Shown here: one piece after another, positions 1 to 9,771 of the stretch | Position numbering within the stretch: the first letter of the stretch is position 1 | How the letters are laid out: each line of letters opens with the position of its first letter | Assembly (NCBI GenBank): GCA_963745915.1 | Contig: CAVUZA010000002.1 | Coordinates: 1,178,001-1,242,000, forward strand | From: VRUE01 sp963745915 | Lineage (GTDB): Bacteria; Actinomycetota; Thermoleophilia; Solirubrobacterales; 70-9 | Reading direction: 5' to 3' | DNA: 64,000 nucleotides | Position numbers and translations under genes: made by a program | The notes under the pieces: generated by a model | What the model was told of the DNA's origin: nothing | What the model saw: only the letters and a program-made list of their open reading frames with translations | Database searches by the model: none

Positions 1-1582
<1,582 letters not shown>

Positions 1583-1800
1583 TATCAAGTACCTCCAAGT
1601 TTAGTCGTGCCTATTTGAGTGTCGCCTAGGAAATCTAAGCCTGAGTATGGCAGATCCCTGCCCGGATGCAAAGCCGCTGTGAAATAGTGGTTTGCAGTAG
1701 GTCAAGCCGGGCACTGCCTCACTGGGCGCCCGGCTGGGAGGCGCCTCTACGGGAAACCGGCCCGCTGGCTGACGGTGGGCCTCCAAGAAGAGGAGCCAAA

Positions 1801-3012
1801 GTGAATCATCCCCATGCATCTCGGTTGCCGGTGCTGCTCGCCCTGGTCGCCGCGCTCGCCCTCGCGCTCTTGCCGAGCGCGGCCCTGGGCCACGGCAACG
1901 GCCACGGCGGCAAAGGCCACGGGCACCACGGCAAAGCCAAAGGCCACCACAAGCACCATGGCCATCACGGGCACCACGGCAAGCGCCACGGCAAGCGCGA
2001 CCTGAAGGTCATGACCCGCAACCTCTATCTGGGCTCCAGCCTCGGGCCGGCGCTCGAAGCGACGACCCCGGAAGCGTTCGTCGAAGCGGTCGCGCGGATC
2101 TACGCGACCGTGCAGTACACGAACTTCCCGCAGCGCGCCGGGGCGATCGCCGACGAGATCCAGGCCGAGAAGCCGGACCTGGTCGGCCTGCAGGAGGTTA
2201 CCAAGTGGACGACCGAAGGCCTCAACCCGCCCCCCGGCTACGACTTCCTCGCGATCCTCGAAGGCGAGCTCGAAGCCCGCGGCCTGCACTACTCGGCGGC
2301 GGCCGTCGCGCACAACGCGAAAATCGGCCCGGCGCCGCTGGTCGGCTCGGAAAGTTCCTGCCCGGTCCTCGAAGGGTCGAAATTCACCTGCGGGGTGACG
2401 CTCGAAGACCGCGACGTGATCCTCGTCAACGATGACACGCCGGGGCTGACCTGGAGCAACCCGCAGAGTGGCCACTACGCCGCCCAGCAGACGATCGAAT
2501 CGCCGGTCGGGCCGCTCTCGTTCGACCGCGGCTGGGCCAGCATCGACGCGAAGCTGAGGCACCTGCCGTTCCGCTTCGTCGACACCCACCTCGAAACCGA
2601 GGACTCGCCACTGGTGCAGGAAGCGCAGGCGGCCGAGTTCCTCGCCGGTCCGGCCAAAGGCGGGACGGTCGTCACCACCGGCGACTTCAACTCCGCCGCC
2701 GACGGATCGACCACCGGCAGCTACGCGCAGCTGACCGCGCCCGGCAAGCTCCGCGACGCCTGGAACGAGGCGCTGCTCGGCCCCGGCCTCTCCTGCTGCC
2801 AGGAGTCGAACACGCCGCCGCTGGCGCCCGGGGCGCTGAACAACCCGGCCTCGACGCTGCGGACCCGGATCGACCTGATCCTCAGCCGCGGCGCCGCCCG
2901 CTCGCACGGCAACCAGGCCACCGTGGTCGGCGACACGCCGTTCCAGGCCGAACCCCCGTTCTGGCCCTCAGACCACGCAGGAGTGGTAGCCGTCCTGCAC
3001 CTCAGCCACTGA
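1801..3012 (+). CDS. Secreted endonuclease/exonuclease/phosphatase-family protein
   Basis: 403 residues. GTG start with an AGAGGAG ribosome site. The first 30 residues form a signal peptide (hydrophobic LLALVAALALALLP, then SAALG). Residues about 31-65 are a low-complexity His/Gly/Lys stretch (HGKGHGHHGKAK-like) that could bind metal or polyanions. The catalytic fold begins at LKVMTRNLYLG and shows the family marks LVGLQEV (catalytic Glu), VDTHLE, TTGDFNS and the terminal SDHAGVVAVL. The family includes DNases, sphingomyelinases and phosphoinositide phosphatases and the substrate cannot be chosen here. It is divergent from dnaK; the 218 bases between them hold both promoters. Confidence 0.85.
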   Translation: MNHPHASRLPVLLALVAALALALLPSAALGHGNGHGGKGHGHHGKAKGHHKHHGHHGHHGKRHGKRDLKVMTRNLYLGSSLGPALEATTPEAFVEAVARIYATVQYTNFPQRAGAIADEIQAEKPDLVGLQEVTKWTTEGLNPPPGYDFLAILEGELEARGLHYSAAAVAHNAKIGPAPLVGSESSCPVLEGSKFTCGVTLEDRDVILVNDDTPGLTWSNPQSGHYAAQQTIESPVGPLSFDRGWASIDAKLRHLPFRFVDTHLETEDSPLVQEAQAAEFLAGPAKGGTVVTTGDFNSAADGSTTGSYAQLTAPGKLRDAWNEALLGPGLSCCQESNTPPLAPGALNNPASTLRTRIDLILSRGAARSHGNQATVVGDTPFQAEPPFWPSDHAGVVAVLHLSH

Positions 3013-3038
3013 CCGACCCGGCACTCGCCGGCGGGGGC

Positions 3039-3458
3039 TCAGCCCTCGCCGGCGACGTGCGCGACGAAGGCGGCTACTTCTTCGGACTGCTGCTGGTTGA
3101 GGATTTCCGCCGGCATGCGGCCCTGGGTGGTGCTGCTGTCGACGCCGTTTTCGATCGCGTTGAGGACGCGGCCTTCGGTCGCTTCGATCGTCTCGGCGGC
3201 GTCCGGCCCTTCGGGCGGGCCGGTCGGCGCCAGCAGCTCGTCGAGGTCGGGGCCGTAGTTGCCGTCGGTGCCGGCCGCGTACAGCGTGTGGCAGGTGCCG
3301 CAGTTGGTCTGGAAGAGGCTCTGGCCGGCCTGCAGGTCGGCGGGCACCTCCTGGGCGCCGCGCGCCGCGTCGCCGTCCGAGCGGAAGGCGAACCAGGGGA
3401 TGAGGACGGCGAGGACTACGACCACCAAGCCGAAGGAGATGAAGGTCCGGCGACTCAT
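3039..3458 (-). CDS. Membrane-anchored c-type cytochrome
   Basis: 139 residues. One N-terminal membrane segment (FGLVVVVLAVLIPWFAF) anchors a small class I cytochrome c domain outside the membrane. The heme site is CGTCH at about residues 52-56, and GRMP near residue 113 supplies the likely Met axial ligand. It probably shuttles electrons to a terminal oxidase. The ATG overlaps the TGA of the upstream nth gene (ATGA), so translation is likely coupled, although the functions are unrelated. Confidence 0.9.
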   Translation of the reverse strand: MSRRTFISFGLVVVVLAVLIPWFAFRSDGDAARGAQEVPADLQAGQSLFQTNCGTCHTLYAAGTDGNYGPDLDELLAPTGPPEGPDAAETIEATEGRVLNAIENGVDSSTTQGRMPAEILNQQQSEEVAAFVAHVAGEG

Positions 3459-4120
3459 TTGCGCTCGGCACGGTACCAGGGACACATCCGGCGCAGCTGG
3501 CACTCGCCGCAGCGCGGTTTCGGCCGGCAGACCTCGCGGCCGTGGCGGATCAGGTTCATGTGCAGCTCGTAGGCGTCCTCGGGGTCGACGATCGCCAGCA
3601 TCTCGTCGTGGGCCCGCTCGAACGCAGCCTTCGCCGGGAAGAGGCCCAGCCGGCCGCCGACGCGGTGGATGTGGACGTCGACCGGGATCTCGGGGATGCC
3701 CCAGGTGAAGATCAGCACGCAGGCGGCGGTTTTGCGGCCGACGCCGGGCAGCGAGAGCAGGAAATCGAGCGACTGCTCGCGCGGCGCGTCCCTGGTCCAG
3801 TCGAGGTCCGGGTGCTCGCCGAGGCGCTCGAGGATCGCCTGGATCCGCGGCGCCTTCTGCCGCGCCAGGCCGCCGGGCCGGATCGTCTCCTCGAGCTCGT
3901 CGACCGGGGCGTCGCGGACCGCCTCCCAGGTCGGGTAGCGCTCGCGCAGCTGGGCGAAGGAGCGGTCGCGATTGCGGTCGTTGGTGTGCTGGGAGAGCAC
4001 CGTCTTGACCAGCTCGGCGATCGGCTGCCTGTGCGGCACGTTCTGCGGCTGCCCGTACATCTGCCGCAGGCGGTCGCGGATCGCTCGCACGCGGCGCTTC
4101 TCCGGGCGCTTCCAGGCCAT
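3455..4120 (-). CDS. nth: Endonuclease III-like DNA glycosylase (HhH-GPD)
   Basis: 221 residues. Base-excision-repair glycosylase/AP lyase for oxidised pyrimidines. The helix-hairpin-helix is LPGVGRKTAA with the catalytic Lys, and the catalytic Asp lies in VDVHIHRVGG. The C-terminal iron-sulfur loop reads C-x5-C-x2-C-x5-C, one residue shorter in the first gap than the C-x6-C of E. coli Nth. Other actinobacterial relatives may share this, so 'Nth-like' is the safe name. It heads a two-gene unit with the cytochrome c gene and is divergent from the hydrolase at 4154 with only 33 bases between starts. Confidence 0.88.
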   Translation of the reverse strand: MAWKRPEKRRVRAIRDRLRQMYGQPQNVPHRQPIAELVKTVLSQHTNDRNRDRSFAQLRERYPTWEAVRDAPVDELEETIRPGGLARQKAPRIQAILERLGEHPDLDWTRDAPREQSLDFLLSLPGVGRKTAACVLIFTWGIPEIPVDVHIHRVGGRLGLFPAKAAFERAHDEMLAIVDPEDAYELHMNLIRHGREVCRPKPRCGECQLRRMCPWYRAERK

Positions 4121-4153
4121 CGCCGGACCCTATTTCGCCGTAGGGTTGGCGGC

Positions 4154-4978
4154 GTGGCGGCCACGATCGAAGAGGGCGAGCTGGTCCTCGGCGGGGTGCG
4201 GGCCTTCTACCGGCGGGTGCCGGGGGAGGGGACGCCGACCGTCTACTGCCACGGCAACCCGACCCACGGCGAGGACTGGCTGCCGTTCCTCGAGCGCGGC
4301 GGGCCGGCGCTGGCGATCGACATGCCGGGCTGGGGGCGCTCGGACCGGCCCGATCCGGCCCGCTTCGACTACTCGATGTACGGGCTCTCGGCCTTCCTCG
4401 AGCGCTGCCTGGATGAGCTCGGGGTCGGGCGGCGCAAGCTGGTCGTCCACGACTGGGGCGGCCTGGCCCTGATCGGCGCCCAGCGCCGTCCCGACCTGGT
4501 CGAGCGACTCGTCGTGATCGACTCGGTGCCGCTGCTGCCCGGCTATCGCTGGCACTGGCTGGCGCAGCTCTGGCGCCGCCGGCCGCTCGGCGAGATCCTC
4601 AACCGGACGGCGACCCGCTCGAGCGTCGCTCTGCTGCTGCGCCAGGCGCGCGGCGACCACCGCAGCCCGATGCCGCCCGAGTTCGTCGAGATGATCTGGA
4701 GCCACTTGGACCGCGGCACCCAGGACGCCGTTCTGAAGCTCTACCGCCACGCCGATCCGCCGCGCCTCGCCGCCGCCGGCCGCGACCTCGGTCGACTCGC
4801 CTGCCCCGCCCTCGTCCTCTGGGGCGACAGCGACCTCTACCTCCCCCTGGAGTTCGGTGAGGCTTACGCCGCCGCCCTGCCCAACGCCGAGTTCGAAGCC
4901 GTCCGCGGCGCCGGCCACTGGCCCTGGATCGACGACCGCCGGGTCATCGACACGGTTCTGCGCTTCCTCGGCGGTTAA
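4154..4978 (+). CDS. Alpha/beta hydrolase, haloalkane dehalogenase-like
   Basis: 274 residues from a GTG start. The motif order of haloalkane dehalogenases is visible: HGNPT (oxyanion/halide Asn) near residue 35, VVHDWGG near residue 97 with Asp as nucleophile and Trp following it, LVLWGDSD with the acid residue, and GAGHWPW with the catalytic His. An Asp rather than Ser nucleophile points to C-X or epoxide hydrolysis instead of esterase work, but the true substrate is unknown. It stands alone between nth and the PAP2 gene. Confidence 0.82.
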   Translation: MAATIEEGELVLGGVRAFYRRVPGEGTPTVYCHGNPTHGEDWLPFLERGGPALAIDMPGWGRSDRPDPARFDYSMYGLSAFLERCLDELGVGRRKLVVHDWGGLALIGAQRRPDLVERLVVIDSVPLLPGYRWHWLAQLWRRRPLGEILNRTATRSSVALLLRQARGDHRSPMPPEFVEMIWSHLDRGTQDAVLKLYRHADPPRLAAAGRDLGRLACPALVLWGDSDLYLPLEFGEAYAAALPNAEFEAVRGAGHWPWIDDRRVIDTVLRFLGG

Positions 4979-4999
4979 CGCGGCGATTACAATTGCGCG

Positions 5000-5785
5000 A
5001 TGCGCCGCGCTTTTGCCGCACTTACGGCACGGTTGCCCCAGGGCTGGGGCGATCTCGGCCGCCAGATCGGCCTGCTCCTGGTCGTCGACCTCGCCTACGA
5101 GAGCGCCCGCGGCGTCGCCGAGGGCCAGAAGGTGCCGGCCTTCGCCCACGGCCAGGCGATCATCGACGCCGAGCGCGGCACCCACACCTTCTTCGAGCCG
5201 GCCCTGCAGGAATTCTTCCTCGGCGCCAGCTGGCTGATCGACTTCGCCAACCAGATCTACATGAACAGCCAGTTCGCGGTCGTCCTCGGCTTCTTCTTCT
5301 GGGTCTACTTCTTCCGCAACGACGCCTACTACTTCATCCGCAACATGTTCATCGTCGCGATGGGGCTGGCGGTCGTCGGCTACACCCTCTACCCGACCGC
5401 GCCGCCGCGGCTCTTCCCGCAGTACGGCTTCGCCGACACGATCAACGACTTCTCCAGCGTCAACCACGACTCCGCCCTGGTCAAGCTCTTCATCAACCCC
5501 TACGCGGCGGTGCCCAGCATGCACTGCGCCTTCGCCGCGATGATCGGCGTCAGCGCCTCGCGGCTGTCCCGCCACCGGGCGACCAGCCTGCTCTGGGCCG
5601 CCTGGCCGTTGCTGGTCGCCTGGGTCGTGATCGTCACCGGCAACCACTACTGGATCGACGTCGCGCTCGGCTGGATGGTCGCCGCCGTCTCGGCCCTGGT
5701 CGCCAGCCGCCTGCTCGCCCGCGCCCGTCCCCACGCCTGGGCCTGGCGCTACGACCCCGCGCCGCCCGAGGTCGAGGTAGCCTGA
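5000..5785 (+). CDS. PAP2-family membrane phosphatase/phosphotransferase
   Basis: 261 residues with about five to six membrane segments. The PAP2 active-site motifs are NPYAAVPSMHCAFA (Ser-x-His) and GNHYWIDVALG (His-x3-Asp type). It resembles the PAP2_3 branch that includes inositol phosphorylceramide synthase-like enzymes. The neighbouring PI-phosphate synthase and Ino1 genes suggest a role in inositol lipid metabolism, for example removing or transferring a lipid phosphate; that is inference from context. The stop lies five bases before the next start, so they are probably one operon. Confidence 0.82.
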   Translation: MRRAFAALTARLPQGWGDLGRQIGLLLVVDLAYESARGVAEGQKVPAFAHGQAIIDAERGTHTFFEPALQEFFLGASWLIDFANQIYMNSQFAVVLGFFFWVYFFRNDAYYFIRNMFIVAMGLAVVGYTLYPTAPPRLFPQYGFADTINDFSSVNHDSALVKLFINPYAAVPSMHCAFAAMIGVSASRLSRHRATSLLWAAWPLLVAWVVIVTGNHYWIDVALGWMVAAVSALVASRLLARARPHAWAWRYDPAPPEVEVA

Positions 5786-5790
5786 GCGCG

Positions 5791-6456
5791 ATGGAACCCT
5801 CCGCGCCCCCACGGGCGCCGACCGGCCGGCGCAACGGACGCCAGGCCCGCAACGGACAGGAGCTGCGCGCCTACGCCCGCGATCGCCTGATCGAGTCGCG
5901 GCTGACCCCGAACGCGATCTCGATCGCCGGCCTGATCGGCAACCTGATCGCCGCCGGGCTGGTCACCCAGCGCCTCTTCTTCCTCGCCGGCGTCGCCTTC
6001 GTGCTCGGCTCGGTGATGGACACGCTCGACGGCCGCTACTCGCGGATGTCGGGCAAGGGGACGCTGTTCGGCGCCTTCCTCGACTCGACCCTGGACCGGA
6101 TCGAGGAGGGGATCGTGCTCGCCGCGGTCGCCGGCTACTTCGCTGCGACCGGCGACGACTTCGCCGCCGCGATGTGCGTCGTCGCCGTGCTCGGCTCGCT
6201 GATGGTCTCCTACACGCGCGCCCGGGCCGAGGCGCTCGGGGTCGAGTGCAAGGTCGGGCTGGCCACAAGACCCGTCCGGGTAGTCATACTCTCCATCGGC
6301 TTGGTCTTCGCCAAGGGCGCCGGGCTCGGCGACTTCGAGCTCCTCGCCCCGGCGGTCTACCTGATCGCGGCGCTGACCATCGTCACGACGATCCAGCGCG
6401 TATGGCACGTCAGAAACCAGCTTTCCAGCGAGGGAACGCCTCCCTCAGACCTGTAA
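5791..6456 (+). CDS. CDP-alcohol phosphatidyltransferase, probable phosphatidylinositol-phosphate synthase
   Basis: 221 residues, integral membrane. The family signature D-x2-DG-x2-AR-x8-G-x3-D-x3-D is present as MDTLDGRYSRMSGKG followed by FGAFLDSTLDR, with Ser in place of the usual Ala before Arg. In actinobacteria one member joins CDP-diacylglycerol and inositol phosphate to make PI-phosphate. Its place just upstream of ino1, which makes inositol 3-phosphate, supports that assignment over PG-phosphate synthase. The N-terminal 30 residues are Arg/Asn-rich and look disordered. Confidence 0.85.
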   Translation: MEPSAPPRAPTGRRNGRQARNGQELRAYARDRLIESRLTPNAISIAGLIGNLIAAGLVTQRLFFLAGVAFVLGSVMDTLDGRYSRMSGKGTLFGAFLDSTLDRIEEGIVLAAVAGYFAATGDDFAAAMCVVAVLGSLMVSYTRARAEALGVECKVGLATRPVRVVILSIGLVFAKGAGLGDFELLAPAVYLIAALTIVTTIQRVWHVRNQLSSEGTPPSDL

Positions 6457-6518
6457 CCAGTCCCGGGCGCGGGCGTAAGTAGCCCACCCGCCCGACCGAG
6501 GAGGACTTCAGAGATTCC

Positions 6519-7691
6519 ATGAGTGAGAGCAACGGAGCATCCGCCAACGGCGTCGCCCGCGCCGAAGACAGGGTCCGCGTCGCGATCGTCGGCGTCGGCA
6601 ACTGCGCAAACTCCTTCATCCAGGGCGTCCAGTACTACAAGGACGCCGACCCCGGCGACGAAGTGCCGGGCCTGATGCACGTCGAGCTCGGCGGCTACCA
6701 CGTCCGCGACGTCGAGTTCGTCGCCGCCTTCGACATCGACTCCGAGAAGGTCGGCAAGGACCTCTCGGAGGCGATCTGGTCGGGCCAGAACGACACGATC
6801 AAGTTCGCCGATGTGCCCGAGCTCGGGGTAAAGGTCGAGCGTGGCATGACCCACGACGGCCTCGGCAAGTACCTGAAAGAGAAGATCGTCAAGGCGCCGG
6901 GCGAAACCGCGGACATCGTCGGCATCCTCGAAGAGTCGAAGGCCGACGTGCTGGTCTGCTACCTGCCGGTCGGCTCCGAGGAGGCGACCAAGTGGTACGT
7001 CGAGCAGGCGCTCAAGGCCGGCGTCGGCTTCGTCAACTGCCTGCCGGTCTTCATCGCCCGCGAGGACTACTGGGACAAGCGCTTCGAGGAGGCCGGGCTG
7101 CCGATCATCGGCGACGACATCAAGTCCCAGGTCGGGGCGACGATCGTCCACCGCCAGCTCGCTCGCCTCTTCCACGACCGCGGCGTGCGGCTGGAGCGGA
7201 CCAGCCAGCTCAACGTCGGCGGCAACATGGACTTCTACAACATGCTCGAGCGCGAGCGGCTCGACTCGAAGAAGATCTCGAAGACCAACGCGGTGACCTC
7301 GATCATGGGCCACGACCTGCCCGACGAGAACGTCCACGTCGGCCCCTCCGACTACGTGCCCTGGCTGACCGACCGCAAGTGGGCGCACATCCGGCTCGAG
7401 GGCAAGGCCTTCGGCGACGTGCCGCTGACCGCCGAGCTGAAGCTCGAGGTCTGGGACTCGCCCAACTCGGCCGGCGTCGTGATCGACGCCGTGCGGCTGA
7501 TCAAGCTGGCGCTCAACAACGGCATCGCCGGCCAGCTCGACGGCCCCTCCAGCTACCTGATGAAGTCCCCGCACAGCCAGCGCCCGGACGACGAGGCGCG
7601 CGAGCAGACCGAGGAGTTCATCGCCGCCAATGCGCGGGGCAAGGGCGGGGCGGCCACGGTCGAGAAGCCGGCTGCGGAGGTCGAAGCTTGA
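6519..7691 (+). CDS. ino1: Inositol-3-phosphate synthase
   Basis: 390 residues. Converts glucose 6-phosphate to 1L-myo-inositol 3-phosphate with NAD. The N-terminal Rossmann motif is VAIVGVGNCANS; VNCLPVFIA, GDDIKSQVGATI and LNVGGNMDFYNM are characteristic of the short bacterial Ino1 family. The start has GAGGAGG a little upstream. Product feeds the PI-phosphate synthase encoded just before it, and perhaps mycothiol. The last 35 residues are Ala/Glu/Lys-rich and poorly conserved. A strong hairpin follows the stop at once. Confidence 0.96.
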   Translation: MSESNGASANGVARAEDRVRVAIVGVGNCANSFIQGVQYYKDADPGDEVPGLMHVELGGYHVRDVEFVAAFDIDSEKVGKDLSEAIWSGQNDTIKFADVPELGVKVERGMTHDGLGKYLKEKIVKAPGETADIVGILEESKADVLVCYLPVGSEEATKWYVEQALKAGVGFVNCLPVFIAREDYWDKRFEEAGLPIIGDDIKSQVGATIVHRQLARLFHDRGVRLERTSQLNVGGNMDFYNMLERERLDSKKISKTNAVTSIMGHDLPDENVHVGPSDYVPWLTDRKWAHIRLEGKAFGDVPLTAELKLEVWDSPNSAGVVIDAVRLIKLALNNGIAGQLDGPSSYLMKSPHSQRPDDEAREQTEEFIAANARGKGGAATVEKPAAEVEA

Positions 7692-7692
7692 A

Positions 7693-7762
7693 GGAGAGCC
7701 GGGGGTAGGTCCCCGGGCCGGCCTTCGGCCGGGAGTTCCCGGGGACCTGCCCCCGGCTCTCC
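7693..7762. repeat. Long perfect hairpin after ino1 (palindromic element A)
   Basis: Arms 7693-7717 and 7738-7762 are complementary over 25 bp with a single G-U position. The 20-base middle can form its own CCGGCC-TTC-GGCCGG stem-loop. It begins two bases after the ino1 stop and could end transcription, but no T-tract follows. It has the same architecture as the palindromes at 13364, 27035, 31720 and 59533 while sharing no sequence with them. Confidence 0.85.
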
Positions 7763-7800
7763 AGCCAATCCAATTCCTGCCGGGCCCCTATGCTGCGGCC

Positions 7801-9096
7801 GTGGCAGGCGAAGCTCTCTCGATCGCGCAGGTCACTCCTCACAGGAGAGGGGTGGCGAATCGGGTCAATGCTTATGTGGAAGGAGTCTCCCGGGAGTTGC
7901 GGCGGCGGGGGCATGAGGTCACCGTGCTGGGGTACGGGGACAGGGTCAAGGAGCGGTTGCGGGGGGCCGAGTTCGACCTCGTCCACGTCCACGAGCCGTT
8001 TGCGCCGCGGGTCTCCTCGACCGCGCTGCGCAACTCCTACTCGCTCAACGTCGCCACCTTCCACGCCCCCCAGGAGCGGGTGCTCTCGACCCAGGTGGCG
8101 CGGCCGCTGGTGGCGATGCTCTTCGGCCGCCTCGACGCCCGCACCGTCGCCTCGGCGGCGACCGCCGAGCTGATCGAGCGCTACTTCCCCGCCGAGTACG
8201 AGCTGGTCGGGCCGGCCGGGGGGGAGCGCGACTGGGCGGCGGTCGCGGCGGAGTTCGAGGCGATCTACCGCCGCCTAGCCGCCCGCCGCCACGATCCCGC
8301 CGGCGACGCCGCGGCGCGGCGACGGATCGCCGGGCGGCCGCTGATCGAGATCGACCTGCACATGCACACCGACCACTCGCCCGACTGCGCGACCCCGGTC
8401 GAGGTGCTGCTCGAGACCGCCCGCGACCGCGGCCTGGGGGCGATCGCGATCACCGACCACAACGAGGTCTCCGGGGCGCTGGAGGCGCGGCGCATCGCCG
8501 CCGGCATGGACGACCTGAAGGTGATCGTCGCCGAGGAGGTGATGACCGCCGAGCAGGGCGAGGTGATCGGTCTCTTCCTCGAGGAGAAGATCCCGCGCGG
8601 GATGACGATGGCGGAGACGATCGCCGCGATCCGCGCCCAGGGCGGCCTGGTCTACGTCCCCCACCCGTTCGACCGCTTCCACTCGGTGCCCGACTACGAC
8701 AACCTGCTGGAGATCGTCGAGGAGGTCGACGTGCTCGAGGTCTTCAACCCGCGGGTGGCGCTGACCGCCTTCAACGAGGAGGCCGAGCGCTTCGCCCGCA
8801 AGTACCGGATCGTGCCGGGGGCCGGCTCCGACAGCCACGTCGCCCAGGGGCTGGGCAGCGTCCGCGTGCGGGTGCGGGACTTCGACGGCCCGGCCGAGTT
8901 CCTCGAGGCGATGCGCGACGCCGACATCGTCCGCAAGCACAAGAACCTGGTCTACGTGCAGGCGCTGAAGCTGCTGCAGACGACCGGGCGGCCGAAGGCG
9001 GCGAAGCGCAGCGTGCCCAACGCCAAGCCGGTGCGCGGCGGCCAGCGGCGGCGACGGCGGGCGACCGGGGGGCGGGCGGCGAGAGGCAAGAGCTGA
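7801..9096 (+). CDS. Glycosyltransferase-4-like N-domain fused to a PHP phosphoesterase domain
   Basis: 431 residues. Residues 1-165 resemble part of a GT-B glycosyltransferase: GVANRVNAYVEGVSREL and LRRRGHEVTVLGYG open it, then FDLVHVHEPFAP, then a jump to a C-terminal-like AAVAAEFEAIYRRLAARR. The middle of the sugar-nucleotide domain is missing, so transferase activity is doubtful. Residues about 180-400 are a PHP domain with metal ligands HMHTDHSPD, TDHNEVSG, YVPHPFDRFH and GSDSHV, as in TrpH/YciV-type phosphoesterases. The tail is Arg/Lys-rich. GTG start at 7801 chosen because conserved residues begin about seven codons later; the ribosome site is weak. Its stop overlaps the next start (TGATG). 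Confidence 0.78.
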   Translation: MAGEALSIAQVTPHRRGVANRVNAYVEGVSRELRRRGHEVTVLGYGDRVKERLRGAEFDLVHVHEPFAPRVSSTALRNSYSLNVATFHAPQERVLSTQVARPLVAMLFGRLDARTVASAATAELIERYFPAEYELVGPAGGERDWAAVAAEFEAIYRRLAARRHDPAGDAAARRRIAGRPLIEIDLHMHTDHSPDCATPVEVLLETARDRGLGAIAITDHNEVSGALEARRIAAGMDDLKVIVAEEVMTAEQGEVIGLFLEEKIPRGMTMAETIAAIRAQGGLVYVPHPFDRFHSVPDYDNLLEIVEEVDVLEVFNPRVALTAFNEEAERFARKYRIVPGAGSDSHVAQGLGSVRVRVRDFDGPAEFLEAMRDADIVRKHKNLVYVQALKLLQTTGRPKAAKRSVPNAKPVRGGQRRRRRATGGRAARGKS

Positions 9097-9761
9097 TGCA
9101 GGCGGGGCGCGCGAGAGGAGCCGGGCCGGCCTCGTCAAAGAGAGCGCCCAGCCCCATGCCGGCGACCGACGACGAGATCAGGGAGAAGTACCTCGAGCGC
9201 GCGATCCGCGAGCTCAACCAGGTCAACCACGAGCTGCAGTCCTGCCCGCACTGCCCGCGCGGCAAGCTGATGCCGGTGCTCGGCTCCGGCCACCCGCAGG
9301 CCGACGTCTTCATGCTCAAGCAGGCGCCCGCCCCGGCCGAGATCGAAGAGGGCGTCGCCTTCTACGGCCGCGCCGGCAACGCGCTGATGAAGAGCTTCAA
9401 GCGGCTCGGCATCGACCCGCTGGTCGTCTACGGCACGCTCTGCGTCAAGTGCCCGATCGCCGAGCCCGACCTCGCCGCCGAGGAGTGCGTGCGGCGCGTG
9501 GTCGAGGAGATGGCGATCGTGCAGCCGAAGATCGTCGTCGTCATGGGCGAGCCGGCCCTGCGCGGCCTCAACCGCCTCCAGGTCCCGCTCGCCCGCCAGG
9601 TCGAGGCCCGCGAGGGCGAGATCCAGGCCTTCACCCCGACGATCGACGCCCTCTACACCCCTGACATCGACGACTCGCTCGACGAAGAGGACGCCAAGCA
9701 GCGCTTCTGGCGCTCGTTCAAGATGCTCGGCGAGTGGTACGAGGACCTGCCGCCGTACTGA
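9096..9761 (+). CDS. Uracil-DNA glycosylase superfamily protein, divergent
   Basis: 221 residues. Matches the family 4-like UDG layout: SCPHCPRGKL near the N-terminus, FYGRAGNALMKSFKRLGID, then VYGTLCVKCPI, then PKIVVVMGEPALRGL. The first catalytic motif of true family 4 enzymes (GEGPG-type) is replaced by GSGHPQADV, and the iron-sulfur cysteine pattern is incomplete, so uracil excision is not assured. Translation is probably coupled to the preceding gene. The ATG at 9156 is an alternative start closer to the conserved part. Confidence 0.7.
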   Translation: MQAGRARGAGPASSKRAPSPMPATDDEIREKYLERAIRELNQVNHELQSCPHCPRGKLMPVLGSGHPQADVFMLKQAPAPAEIEEGVAFYGRAGNALMKSFKRLGIDPLVVYGTLCVKCPIAEPDLAAEECVRRVVEEMAIVQPKIVVVMGEPALRGLNRLQVPLARQVEAREGEIQAFTPTIDALYTPDIDDSLDEEDAKQRFWRSFKMLGEWYEDLPPY

Positions 9762-9771
9762 GCCGGGCGGG

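Noticed and set aside
1583..1660. HspR (HAIR) or CIRCE operator for dnaK
   Set aside because: Only one ACTCAAA half-site is present and no second half at the required spacing.
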